Source: Arcuatula senhousia (lineage: Eukaryota; Mollusca; Bivalvia; Mytilida; Mytilidae). Taken from it: DNA of 64,000 nucleotides. Below, piece by piece: positions 11,428 through 23,559 of the stretch; within the stretch, counting starts at the first letter, position 1, and every line of letters starts with the position of its first letter. The notes beneath the pieces were generated by a model, which ran no database searches, was not told the DNA's origin, and saw nothing but the letters and a program-made list of their open reading frames with translations. The position numbers and the translations under genes are program-made. The stretch spans positions 7,495,001 through 7,559,000 of the forward strand of contig OZ020309.1 of assembly GCA_963971305.1 (NCBI GenBank), read 5' to 3'.

Positions 11428-11649
11428 GTTCTTAGCTACAATGATAACAATATAACCATTATATAGAATATGAAATTTAAAAGAGTTACTAGTATATATC
11501 CTTTACGTAAATTCATCATGATTTCAGAAAAAAGTTTTGAAGGGGTCATTTCTCCAAGCGGATAGTTAGTATATTTTTAAAAAACGGTAAGCTAAGGAAT
11601 ATTTATCCCTATCCATTCTATCCCATTTATTATTTTTAATGATCTTGTT
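11428..11649. other. Upstream region of TRIM-like gene
   Basis: AT-rich, 222 bp between the start codon and the inverted repeat at 11650. No TATA box that I would defend. Confidence 0.4.
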
Positions 11650-12246
11650 CACTATGAACCAAAAAAATTACTGTCTATACCAGACACAGTCATTTTTTAA
11701 CTGCCTTACACTGCTATTTACTGTGAAACTACTGCCAAACAACAGTGAATTACCATTATCCACCTATACAATCAAGGACAGTTTGTGACAGTGATTACCT
11801 TCCGCCTATAATGCACTGTCCTACATTGGCCTGCACTGTCCGACATTGGTACAGTTTCTCATAGATCGTGACAGACTTTACCTGGATTGTTAATCACTGT
11901 CCTAAATTGTTACAATTTTGGGCAGTAGTTAACAATTTTACCTGTATTGTTTATCACTGTCCTGGTCCGTAACAATTTTGCACAGCAGTTGACAATTTTT
12001 CTTGACCTATTATGCACTGTCCACCATTGCCATAGTAAAAGGCAGTTCTTGACAAGAATCCACTAACTGTTATGCACTGTTGTGAATTGCTGCAGGAAAT
12101 AATAGGTCATGACAGATTTGTATTTTCTGTCTTGAACTGTCATGAACTAAAGCAGGAAATAATAGATTGTAACAGTTTATAATGGTTTATTATTTACTGT
12201 CCTTCATTTTGTGACTTTTTGGCGGCGACAAGAATATTTTTATTAA
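11650..12246 (+). repeat. Left inverted repeat, CACTGTCC-rich (partner 23560-24154)
   Basis: It starts CACTATGAACCAAAAA and is matched in inverted orientation by 23560-24154 over nearly its whole length. Inside, an imperfect unit of about 60 bp recurs, with CACTGTCC, ATTG..ACA.TTTT, GCAGT..TTGACA and TTACCT..ATTGTT. The similarity ends near TTTTGGCG. The two copies could be the ends of one 12.5 kb element or two independent insertions; the 5 bp outside the ends (TTGTT and GTTGA) do not match. Confidence 0.8.
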
Positions 12247-12515
12247 TAATAACCCAATAACCAATTGATTTTCGGGGGGGAGGGCTAGAATTTAAAAAAA
12301 AAATCTGGCTCTGATGTTTGGCCTAAAAAATAGTCTGGCCAGCTTATAGGACGAAAAAAATAATCTGGCCCTCATTTTGTGCATTAGAAAAAAAAAAGAT
12401 TTTCTGAACAAATTTTCTAACATTGAGTGTATGGGGGGAAAAGAAAAAATAAGCTGGCCCGCGCAGCGATCGAAAAAAAATTCCCGGCTCGGGTGAAAAT
12501 CCCCCCCCCCAGAAA
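12247..12515. repeat. Low-complexity segment with repeated TCTGGCC and a poly-C run
   Basis: AAAAAA(T/A)A.TCTGGCC occurs about four times between A-rich runs, followed by a run of about 12 C near 12499-12510. Similar segments are common in molluscan DNA. No gene. Confidence 0.5.
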
Positions 12516-13130
12516 ATCAAATGGTCGTTGCCTTGTTGCCTTAGTTTACCAACCAGCAACCACGTAAACACACTACTAAGTGCTACTGTTTCACCAATAT
12601 AAAACTCGTAAAAGACGCTTGTACCCAAAAGTAGAAATTGAACAACGGATGCTAAGTCATGGCATTCCAGTAAACAGAACAGACGGACGTTTATATTTTC
12701 TGACGCTTTCTAATGAGCGATTGTCGGTTCTTGGCCTAGTGCTCCTGCTTGATAGAGGACAGTGGACCCGAAAGGGTTGAACGTGTTTTTTTTCCAGAGA
12801 AATTTGTAAAATAACCTTCCAATCCGGCTTTTCAGACTGAACTTAATTTATCGACTGAAGACCGGTTTGAAACAATTTTTTTGCCTTTTGCACTAGGTCT
12901 TTTGTAGAATTAATCGCCATTCATTAAAAAAAACTGTCTTGGTAGTCTTCAAAGATTTTGAACAAGACCTCATTTTGACAATAATGCTGAATGTTGAGGC
13001 TTGAGACCACACAAAATAACCAAATTAAACAATAAGTTGAAATAACCAGATAAAACACTATGTTTTTAATAAAATCAACACGTCAACAAAGTTTCAAGCC
13101 ATAAAATGGATAATTCGTGAGGCTGATTTG
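12516..13130. other. No gene seen
   Basis: There are only short open frames without family resemblance. Confidence 0.4.
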
Positions 13131-13306
13131 TTTTTCTCGGAAAAGCGATGGCGGACCTCGAAGAAACCACCTAGATTTTCAGAAAATGTTTTTTCTCGGA
13201 AAAGCGATAGCGGACCTCGAAGAAAGCACCTAGATTTTCAGAAAATGCATTTTTGGTTAAGCGATAGCGGACTTCGACGAAAGCACCTAGATTCGGAAAA
13301 ACACTT
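13131..13306 (+). repeat. Minisatellite, 3 units of 59 bp
   Basis: Units start at about 13131, 13190 and 13249. Each contains AAGCGAT.GCGGAC.TCGA, GAAA.CACCTAGATT and, in two units, TTCAGAAAATG. The third unit is the most diverged. Confidence 0.85.
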
Positions 13307-13734
13307 TGCCTATCATGTGCTGGCCTATCAATCATAAAAAATGAGATGTGGAATACATGTCGCGACCAAACCTACATTCATTTTCGCTACTTTTCCTTGA
13401 AAAAGCAGTAATTCTATATTTTGCTCTTTCTTTTTTATTCAAATTTATTATTTATCATGGCTAATCTGAAGGACTTTTTCATGTTAAAATATGATTCTTG
13501 GTTTAGAAAATTTCAAAAAAAAAACACCTACAAATGCAGTGAGTGACAAATAAATCTCACCTTTGTACGTTTTGCTAGATCCGAGGCTAGATCACCCTTT
13601 AAATAATATGAATTTTCCGTTTTGATCCTTTGCAGTTTTAATTAGGGGTGTTTTCGAAGTATTCATAGTAACTAACTCTTAACTCAGGCAATCCTAACTA
13701 TAATATTTCACGGAGTGAAAAATCCGGGTTATGA
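13307..13734. other. No gene seen
   Basis: AT-rich, no supported feature. Confidence 0.4.
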
Positions 13735-13910
13735 AATGGTGAATGTCGGGCGGGCGCCCCGGCGGGGAAATATTTTTCGTAACAGTTTTCTCAGCAACTA
13801 CTGATCACAGCCACTTGATATTTGGTATACATCATCAGGGTGGGGTCCCATAACGTGGGATTCGTTTTCAGATGTGCCGCTCACCTACTTCCTGTTTAAC
13901 AAAATCCAGC
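13735..13910 (+). repeat. Dispersed repeat fragment related to 38470-38587
   Basis: It shares TTTCGTAACAGTTTTCTCAG followed by CAACTAC and ATCACAG with 38550-38585. The GC-rich CGGGCGGGCGCCCCGGCGGG lies just before it. Confidence 0.55.
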
Positions 13911-13987
13911 CATTTTTGACTTTGACAATTTTTTTTATTATAAAACGACAGGTATAAAGGCACCACTATGTATTTCAATAAATAATC

Positions 13988-14060
13988 AAAAATAAAGTCA
14001 ATGAAGAAATACTTACAGAAGATAATATATTATATTTTCCGACTTTACATACATATACTT
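13988..14060 (+). repeat. 73 bp direct repeat, copy 1
   Basis: It matches 14573-14645 with a single mismatch. The pair brackets about 512 bp that include a degraded copy of the GTTAGTTAG/GATGAACATGAAA dispersed repeat. Confidence 0.9.
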
Positions 14061-14169
14061 CTATATAACATTTGTAATGTATATTATTACTTGTGTTAGT
14101 TTTTGTTAAGAAATTAAAACTGTGAACATATGGAGAGTGAGTTGGTGTTTTACGCCCTTGCAACGCTAT

Positions 14170-14572
14170 ATAGGTTATTTAAAAGCGATGATCATGAAAA
14201 AGATGATAAAATGAACATGAAATGATGATGAGAAAGGGGGGTATCAAATTTTGAAGACCACAGGAAAATGGGAGAGGTGGGTAGAAAAATTTACCCTATG
14301 TGATGCTCTTCTTGGCGGTCAAGGTGAAAGGGGTCTTTTACGTGCATGAAGCGTGACACTCTCAACAAACGTTGGCTCACTATGGTCAGCGGTCAGGATT
14401 TCCGTATTATAGAACTGAAAATACTCGCGGACGAGGGTCATCCTATTTACCCACCTAGGGTACACACTTTGTCGCACTGGCAGAATCAGAATCTCAATAC
14501 CCTAAGTCGCCACTTACGACAAACTAGACTCTGCTGCGGGCCAAGTCAGCTACCGGACCCGAACATATGAAG
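14170..14572 (+). repeat. Bivalve ~500 bp dispersed repeat, degraded copy
   Basis: It shows the family landmarks AACATGAAATGATGATGA, ACGTGCATGAAGCGTGAC, GGTCAGGATTTCCG.ATTAT and GCTACCGGACCCG in the same order as 16632-17150. The open frame at 14346-14570 is part of this repeat, not a gene. Confidence 0.7.
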
Positions 14573-14645
14573 AAAAATAAAGTCAATGAAGAAATACTTA
14601 CAGAAGATAATATATTATATTTTCCGACTATACATACATATACTT
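14573..14645 (+). repeat. 73 bp direct repeat, copy 2
   Basis: It is the partner of 13988-14060, with one mismatch. Confidence 0.9.
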
Positions 14646-15798
14646 AATGTAATTTGATTTAATGATATAAATCCTTCAAAATCTTTTCCTGCCAAAATAT
14701 TGGTGTTTCTTGCAAAGGTATGACATCATTTCATCTAGATTCGTTTTTAAGAATTAATAATTTACATCATTAATAGGGTTGAAATACATTTGGAACGTCA
14801 GGTGTCCTAAAGTAAGGAGAAAAAATACAGAGTATCCCAAATTGAGAGACCTTCGAAAACATGACTCAACAGAGGTCTTAAGACGGACTTAGTAATGATA
14901 CAAATAAAGGCTAGATAAAGAATTAAAATTAAAATGACAGAATCAAAAGGATTATAGATTATATGTTCACGTACCAGTATTTGTTTGTTTATTTATTACG
15001 AGTTTTTTAATTCAGAATTATTTAATTATTTTAAATAAAATGATTTGCGTCCTTGGGTGCATTTAAGTATCAGAATACACGTACGGCTTGTTGGTTTTGG
15101 TAGTTACAATAAACATGTCAAAACTTCTTGCACAATAAACATTTAAACTCATCATACCAATTCAAAGGAATATTTCACAGATAAAATTTATGGATTTATA
15201 CAAATTCATTTTTACCACAGGACTATTTTTACAACTAAAAAACTTTTTAATTAAAAAAAATGTTTTTTACTTATTCAAACATTAGATTAATAAAACGCTC
15301 AAGACTGCGCGCACGTATAATATTAAATGAAATTTAATAAACCATTACTATTTTTTTTTTCATTGGTTTAATAAATAATAAACATTCACATATTTCAGTT
15401 CTTGTTTTTGTTTCATGTTTTATCTAATTTTATTTTTCAAAAAATGTTTGTGCGACATACAATTTTAAAATATGCAATTCGTATTCACAATTTGCCTCCA
15501 TGTAGCCCTAACTGTACATCCATTTGCTAACTTTTAGCATTCAAACCGTTCGATAGAATATCTATAAAATATGTCAAGTTTAAGTATATTCTGTGTAATT
15601 TCAAATGCATTAAAAATATATAAACGAGTTTATTTTTTAAGTAGGCCAACATATGAATGGGGTGGGTATAAAATTTGTACCTTAAAGTACTTAGAGTACC
15701 CCCCCCCGTGATTTGAAAGTACTCAAGTTGAACAATGTTCAATGTAGCTGTCTGCATCAAAATGTACATATAGGATCAATTAATAAATTGTTTAATGC
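14646..15798. other. AT-rich DNA without recognisable features
   Basis: Long A/T stretches and a run of about 8 C at 15702-15708 region; no gene supported. Confidence 0.45.
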
Positions 15799-15803
15799 AT
15801 TAC

Positions 15804-18462
15804 CACACTATGCCATGTTGGTACTCTATGAAATGTTATTTCCCGTGCCGGGTACTGTTATTTCCCAAATTGTGCATCACGTGGTTTTCTTATATTGATT
15901 ACCGACACCTAAATTTTAAGATTCTGAAGCAAAACGCTATTGCTTAGCTGTAAAATAGAAAGTATATTACTTCTATGAACATTTCAAATCAAACCTTTAA
16001 AAAATTGAAAAGTAAATATGTCTATGTAAACTTTCATTTAATATTTCTTGCTGGAAAATTAGCACATAAACTGAAATATTTGATTGATTGTCTCTTAAAA
16101 ACAATTAAAACAACGACCATGCATTAAATCATGAATTAAACATTTTTATAAAAATCATTTTTCTTTCATTCACATGCGTTTTGATATCAACATCAATATT
16201 ATTTGTTGTGATTTTCAAGGATTAGTTGCAGTGTGTAATTTTATAATTGTACTGTTATTTCGCGTGGTAAATATTCATGAGGTACTGTTATTTCCTGTGG
16301 TTTGGTACTGATATTTCATGTGATTACTTAAAACTTTGTTCAATTTTTTTTTAAGAATTGATGGTCAATAATTTAACAAGCATTCCGGGAGTAGTGCAAA
16401 ACAATGCATAGTCCAACTACCGGCATCATATTTCAGTCTCTGGTAAAAATTAGTGTAACGAAACAAAACTTAAACTCGATAAGTTTTTTATTTACATAAG
16501 CGTTAATGAAAAAAAATGCAGATAACAAATGTTAGTAATTTTTTAAAGTTCAAAGGACCCGTAAAAATGCGCAGACAGGATCAAAACGCAAACTTGATCT
16601 GTAACTCGTTATGTTAGACTCACATACCAATTGGTTAGTTAGTTAGTTATCGCTGTACTCTCAAGCAGCACGATTTCGGCTATATCCGGGAGATGAACAT
16701 GAAAGTTGTGATACAATGAACATGAAATGATGATGAAGTGGAGGAAATGGGGACACAAGGCCAATCGGGTAGGAGAGTTTTGACTGCCACTGTAAAAAAG
16801 GAGTGATGGGTAGGGACCGGAAATTTAGCCTCCTGCATGGGGATTCTACGGGTCCTACTCTTACCGAGACCTGCAGCAGGGTTCTTTAACGTGCGAGGAA
16901 CGTGACATTTTTCCCAACACGGTGCAACACTATGGTTTGCGGTCAGGTTTTCCGCATTATCGCCTGACGACCCCGCATCTCTCGATGTCAGGGCTGCCCC
17001 ATTCAACCACCTGGGGCACACATCCCAGTCGCTTTGTGGGCAAAGCGGCCTGACCCGATGTCAGGTTTCTGAGCGCTCTTTAGTGGACTTTTACCGACAA
17101 GCCTAGATCTGCTGCGGACCTATTCGCTACCGGAACCCGCACGGGTTCTCACATACCAAAAATCAGTTCATTATCTGCAAGGGTTTAGTACAAAAAGTGC
17201 GGAAAACTGAGGCGTGACGGACAGCTAGACGTAAAACCTATAGTCCCTTTCGACTGTCGCCGATAGGGGACTAAAAAACACTAGATATTCTAGACAGTGC
17301 ACCTAATTTTGTGAGGTGGAAGACCAATTCATATGCATATGACCATTATTTATCGACTCGCAGCCAAAACAAAAAAGTTGACCTTTAAAAGGTAAACCAG
17401 AGGTTCTCTGGGTCTAGATTGTTTTATGTAGGCCTGGTCCGCCTGAGTTCAGACCAAACCATATTTAGAGCGGACCTTGAGTAGACCAGTCTCAAAGCAG
17501 TCCAGATAAGAAAAAGTACCAAATTTAGAATGAACTTATTAGCAGACTGTGACCCGCCAGTCACAAAAAAAAACCAACAACCCAACAACCTAAAACAACA
17601 ATCAAAATCAAAAAATAACTAACAAGATAAAATATTCAAATAGAAAGTTAAGGTACATATCCACATTTTAACATTGAATTATTATTGAAAGTCCAATGGA
17701 GATTTATTTAGAGGTTAATTAGGCGTTGTGAATAACAAATATAGACCCAGCGACTAAGATATTTATCAGATCATAGAAATGACAAAGGAGATGCGCATCT
17801 ACATGAGATCACACAGATTATTTGAATAATTGAGTGGTTGTTATAAAAGTGTAACTCAAAGGTGTAACGGACGTACATTTCTATCACTATATAATCCCCA
17901 TAATTAAGCGAGGGCATAAAATACCGTTTCCCGTTTACAGGAAATAACAGTACCATAGTAAATTTTCTAACCAGAAATAACAGTACCATACCACATTTAC
18001 CACGCGAAATAACAGTACAATTTTAAAATTACCCACTGCAACTAATCGTTGATAATCACAACGAATAATATTGATGTTGATATCAAAACGCACGAGAAAG
18101 GAAGAAAAATGAATTTTATGAAGGGTTTAATTCATGATTTAATGCATGGTCATTGTTTTATTTGTTTTTAAGAGACAATCAATCAAATATTTCAGTTTAT
18201 GTGCTAATTTTCCAGCAAGAAATATTAAATAAAAGTTTACATAGACATATTTTCTTTTCAATTTTTTAAAGGTTTGATTTGAAATGTTCATAAAAGTAAT
18301 ATACTTTCCATTTTACGGCTAAGCAATACCGTTTTGCTTCGGAATCTTAAAATTTATGTGTCGGTAATCAATATAAGAAAACCACGTGATGCACAATTTG
18401 GGAAATAACAGTACCCGGCACGGGAAATAACATTTCATAGAGTACCAACATGGCATAGTGTG
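15804..18462. mobile_element. 2.66 kb long-inverted-repeat element, TSD ATTAC
   Basis: Arms of about 530 bp (15804-16325 and 17930-18462) are inverted copies of each other. The outer ends read CACACTATGCCATGTTGG on both. ATTAC stands directly outside each end (15799-15803, 18463-18467). GGTACTGTTATTTCC-type motifs occur in clusters at both the outer and inner edges of the arms, a likely protein-binding array. The interior (16330-17930) holds a dispersed repeat (16632-17150) and unassigned sequence but no transposase, so the copy is non-autonomous. CAC termini with a 5 bp duplication resemble the Transib/RAG-like group; this is inference only. Confidence 0.88.
16632..17150 (+). repeat. Bivalve ~500 bp dispersed repeat, well-preserved copy
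   Basis: It runs from GTTAGTTAGTTAGTTA through GATGAACATGAAA, GCCTCCTGCATGGGGA, CCTGCAGCAGGGTTCTTTAA, GAGCGCTCTTTAGTGGAC and GCTACCGGAACCCGCACGGG. Other copies are at 2755-2890, 14170-14572, 47440-47590, 53270-53765 (inverted), 57370-57722 and 59100-59415. On the opposite strand TGGTTGAATGGGG and GGTTCGTCAGG are spaced like polymerase III A and B boxes, so a SINE is possible but not shown. Confidence 0.75.
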
Positions 18463-18467
18463 ATTAC

Positions 18468-20252
18468 GTATTCATGAAATTAATGTTTATTTTACTAATT
18501 ATTAAAATGATTTTTTAATGTGGGGAAAAAACTTTGTAGATTTTTTTGTAAATAAAAAAATATTGCAATTCTATGATCACATTGCCACCTTAAACTTTTC
18601 ATTTATATTTTTGAATCTGGCTCAGGCCGGTCCATTGATCTGCAATACACATCCAATAACACTGGAATGTTAATCGATAGCTGGAAAGGTAAGATGTAAT
18701 TTAATGTGTCGAACGAGCTGCAATGTTGCTATCCTTGTCACCGACTATAAAGAAGATAGTCCAAAATAATATACCTGAACATGACTTGTAGAAAAGAACA
18801 GTAGGTCTAAGCGGTAAACAGCAGTCTAATATATCCTAGTATTTGTCTAGCTAGTTTTTCTTATTATACGCTTCTTGTCAAAATCATACACCATTAATTT
18901 GTTCAAAGAATTGTACGTCTTCAGTTTACCAGCGGTAAAGAATAGCTGGTAACCCTTTTTCCCCAGAAATAGTTTTAAGGTGGCGCATTTTGTGGCGTTT
19001 CTTTCAATTCTATGCTGAATGGACCCAATGTTGCATTTGCATTTGCCCCTTTATCACTACTAAATAAAAAGAGTTTTGATCAACATAACACATTTATTAA
19101 ATTAAACAACATCCATTAAAATGTTTCATAATCTTGGTTTACCGTGAAAGCCTCAGTAGTCTGTCTCTCGGGAGACATATGTTTTCTCATCACCTGTCTT
19201 TGCGGGGAAGTTTTTTTTCTTTCGCAGAAGCCCCCACCCCTTCCCCCTGGGATTTCGGCAGAGACATCTGCCGCCTGTTTATCTAAAATTGTTTAAAAAT
19301 TAAGAGTTATTACTTGTAAATTCTTGGAAATTCTTGTATAGAAAAGTAATGAATTTTGAAGATCTTTAAAAATAAGTTTGTTAGACTAAACAACAAGAAC
19401 ACTCATAGAACGATTAACTATGGGTAGCGTCCTGATTTTATGCCTTGAGTAACATCACTGATATTTTCAAAACAGGAAGTAGATGGCCGACATGGATTTA
19501 ATTGCTACATACACGCTTTAAATGATAAATGTATTTTAAAGGTCATTGATGACGCATAATGCAACACGAATAATGTACAAAATATTGAGCCCATAAAAAT
19601 AAAAAGGTTGATTAACCGTATGTGCGCTACAATCTGTAACATTTATTCACAACTCCTAATAGATCTATATCACACAATTAATTGTCATAAAAATTGCAAT
19701 AATGAAGTGAATATGGAGGGGTCTGAGAGTAAGCAAAAGACTTTTGAAGAAGAATATTAAGTAATAAGACAATGGTGTGCTCACCTCTCTAGAGAAATAA
19801 TAATTTTGATAGCTTATGTCTACTTAGATTTGGTATGAATAGATTGAAAAGGGTCTTACAGTAGAGCACGAAGATAGGTCGATCTTTCATGACAAGTTCC
19901 ATATAAGATAATGTGATGTTTGATTGTATTAAGTGTTTCTTTCACTTTATATAAATTATTGTTATACAAAACGGAACGAATAAGAAGTATGTTACATACA
20001 TAAAATACTTTCATTTCTTGTCAAGTGCATGCATTTTTTTCTGCGTTAAATGTTTAAAGTAAAACTGATGATTTTCTAAAACTGTAAAGTGTAAACTAGT
20101 AATTGCCTCAGGTACGCGTTTGGTTAATTAACCTGCTACCCGGACAGACATGCATGTATTAGGTAATATACATGTCGTTCACAATAAACATCCTGTCTAC
20201 TGCCTGGTCACACACAGCAGGATACCCATCAAGACATTTTCACAGGGTATTT
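18468..20252. other. No gene seen
   Basis: AT-rich sequence with no supported coding region, RNA gene or repeat family. Confidence 0.45.
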
Positions 20253-22151
20253 GGACACCTCGGCCACACTTTATTTCGTCCATAGGAAGTCTCGGCCATA
20301 TGACTCCTCGGCCGTAGACACTTCGGCCATACATGTTTCGGCCATACTATATAAATCTCAGATGTATATATAGGGATTTAGTCTATATTCTTTTTGATTT
20401 TTTTTTCGAATGTATAAATCGAATTGCCTTATTTGACAGATTATATGATATTTTGATAAACAAAAAAATCTTTCGAATGAAAGGCAGCTGTAAAAACATA
20501 CTCGTGATATTGCGGCCTAGGACATATATATCATTCTAATATTTATTTTTTATTAATTTGAACAATAATGCACAGTTGATAGATTTCAGACACAATTTTC
20601 AGTTTAGATTAGATTTGCATCTCCCTTTTTTTAAACTTATAAGTCATAAGACACAAAGAAGGGGCATGTGAGTTCCAAGTAGTTCTCAAATGACACGAGT
20701 TTTCCAGAAATCAAGTGGAATTTATTCTAGTCTAAGACCCATAAAATTGGCCATTAGAATTCGATGCATAGTGTTTGGCTAATTATTTCTTAATTGAATT
20801 ATTATATTCGGCTTGGCTGTTGTTTTAGATGATTATCGAAGCCATGTTGTTTGTGACACACGCTAACACTTGATTGAATTTCAATTTAAAACAATTAGTC
20901 TGGTCATTTACTCGAACTCGACACGGTTATTTAACAAAAATCATTTGATTACCTACAGTCATATTAATGTCAAATCTAAAACTCAAATGCATATTGCAGG
21001 GAAATTTGGAAGAAAATTATCATGCTACAACAAAGTTATGCCTTCATTGATTTATATGTCTGTCATGGCTATTAGAATTAACGAACATATAAGTTAAAAA
21101 GATTGAGTATGCGGAGCAACATTACTAGAAACATCTATTTTTCGGGCCTATTGTTCGTGTCATCTGTCTTTCTTGGTTTTGGTGGAGCTAGCTTGATATT
21201 AGAGTCTGAACAAAGAACTATATAGATCTAATTCCTTTGTCTGAATAAATAAGAATTCTTACGGAATACCAATGACCTTTTATTATGGGGGTCGCACAAA
21301 TAAATTGGAAGTTGAAGAAAAATTGAGAGGAACGAACAACAACAGCAAAAAAAAAAACCAAACAAACCACACACACACACACCGAACGAAGCAACAAAAT
21401 TACAATCAGCCACGCCGACTCGAGTCAGCAAGAGGGTAAATTCAGGTGGTCCAGAGATGAACCAGCATCGTTTCGAAATTATTTGGAAAAAATCGTTTAA
21501 CGAAACGGACAAAATGACATTACGTTACCAATAAGAAAATCTGAATTTATATATATAGAAATGGATCCTTTATTTATGCAGGTTATTTGAACTAAAATAG
21601 CTTTCCGGTAAATGAGACAAGGTTAACATTGATTATATATAAATAAGGTAGTATACCTGAGATAATTAAACTAACTATTTAGTTTTAATTTTCTCAGGGT
21701 ATACGGCCTATACCACCCACTACATGAACGGCGCTCGGAGAGCGTTGAATCTTTCAATGTAACATTATTTGCTAGTATTTGTCGTTTAACTTGCTACCAT
21801 AAAATGAATTTAATTCATTTAATATTATTTTCCATGCGAACTTTTTCATTTTTGGAAGAAGAACTAAGTACGTTGCATCTTAATACACTTACAAAAATGA
21901 GACCTGTAACTAGTAAAATTATCTAATATACAGGTCTAGATGCCAATAGTAGAAAATCAATTTGTCAAAATATTAATAAAAATAACCCCTAACTGAGAAA
22001 ATTATAACTCAGCCCCTAAACACCATGTTCGAGTCCCATTTTTAAAACCATGGCCGAAGTGTCCTAATACAGTATGGCCGACCTATACTAGGGCCGACGT
22101 GTCTATGGACGATGTGTCCGTGGCCGAAGCCATAGTATGGACGAGGTGTCC
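20253..22151. mobile_element. Foldback-like element with GGCCGAAGTGTCC arrays at both ends
   Basis: The left arm (20253-20350) starts GGACACCTCGGCCA and repeats CTTCGGCCATA variants. The right arm (22049-22151) is its inverted partner and consists of about six variants of TGGCCGAAGTGTCC. The interior of about 1.7 kb has an AC-rich tract near 21370-21382 and a palindrome (21651-21704), with no supported gene. I could not find matching target duplications (TATTT against CTAAA), so the outer limits are uncertain. Confidence 0.65.
21651..21704. repeat. 54 bp imperfect palindrome
   Basis: GTATACCTGAGATAATTAAA is followed a few bases later by its near complement TTTTAATTTTCTCAGGGTAT. The arms of about 24 bp could form a hairpin or cruciform with a loop of about 5 bases. 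Confidence 0.75.
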
Positions 22152-23559
22152 CTAAAGCTTTTCACAGCAGTCTTGCGTAACTTGTTAATCTACAAATGCG
22201 TCTAAATAATGTATAAATAATATAGACCGGGCTCAGGGGCGGACCTTTTAACCTAATTTAAAAAGGGGGGTTATTTTATGTTTTTGTGGGAAAAAATATT
22301 TATTTTTAAAGGTAAAGAGACAAAATAGTTCATTATTTATTTTTTATTAGCATAACTTTATATTGCAGAAATAACCTTTGCTGCCAAAATATTTTTTTCA
22401 AGATAAATTTATTTCCCAGAAATAAATAAGTATACAAAGTGGATTATATAGCGATCCGCTGGAAAATGGTAAAAGCGTAAAAGGCGAATGTACAAGTGTG
22501 GTAAGGGTGTATTTTAAATATTGAGTAAGTCTTGCGAATTATAGACCCGTTTCAATATTTATCTTAAGAGAACAATAGACCTGTAATTTTGCAATTAGAA
22601 ACAAAGGCTATAAATAAAACCATTTATCATATTGAAAGAAACATTTAACACGGAAAAGAAGTGTTTTCATTGCTTTAATAGTTATGTATGTTGGTTAGAG
22701 CTATATTTTTACGCTTGTGCGTCCGTGCATCCTATCATCGGTGTATCTGTAACACTTTGGTGATCTTGAAAACTACATAGTGGATGCCAATGATCATTGA
22801 TGATATTTCACTACTAGATTTGATTTGAATAGAAACTCACCACCCACTTGAAAATAGGTCACTGCATCCTTTATTTTACACATGAACGACTATGGCTTAT
22901 TTCTTTGTTTACTTAATGTTCGATGCATGTTTGGAGACAATAATATTTAAACATTATAATAAACATTATCCTGCTACCGCCCACTTAAATTTAGGTCACT
23001 AAGAACTTCATGTTTGAGGGGGTGGCGATATGTCAAGTACTGGCGGTTCACCCATCGCTCATAACCACATTTTCCTTCTAGTTTCTTTTATTATTTGTAG
23101 AGGGTTTGGTTTTTTCTTTCCCAATTATTATTATTGACATGAAGATTATAAAAATAATTATTTCCGAGTTTTAAAATTGACATTGAAAACGTAAGTGTAA
23201 GAAAGGCATATTATATCTTATGCATGAAGATGTGAAACAAAATATTAATTAATCGTAATTTTGAACAACAAATATCAGCGATTTTAAGAGCTTGTGTCAG
23301 AAAAGTTTCTTTCATTTTTTAGATAGAAGATTTTTCCAGGTGGCTTTACCATGGACCTTTATATTGAATATATATTGATATACAGGTCTATGGCTTTACA
23401 AATGCATGTGACAGTTATAAATTTGTGGTTCTGATTCTGATAGAAATATATGTGAAAATAAAAATAAAAAACCCATAGAACTCGCGCATTCGGTGTGGCG
23501 GGCTAGGTTATAAAAGATTCTATGTACAAAGCATTTAAAGCATAATAATTAAATAAAAA
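22152..23559. other. No gene seen
   Basis: AT-rich with short poly-A/T runs; no supported feature. Confidence 0.45.

Noticed and set aside
16680..17021. 113-codon complement frame (and 99- and 117-codon frames at 53315-53932)
   Set aside because: It is open in several copies of the ~500 bp dispersed repeat, but the frame differs and breaks in others, so it is a property of the repeat.
20253..22151. Assignment to the CAC / 5 bp TSD group
   Set aside because: CACCTCG occurs 2 bp inside the ends, but the 5 bp outside (TTGGA and TCCCT) are not direct repeats.
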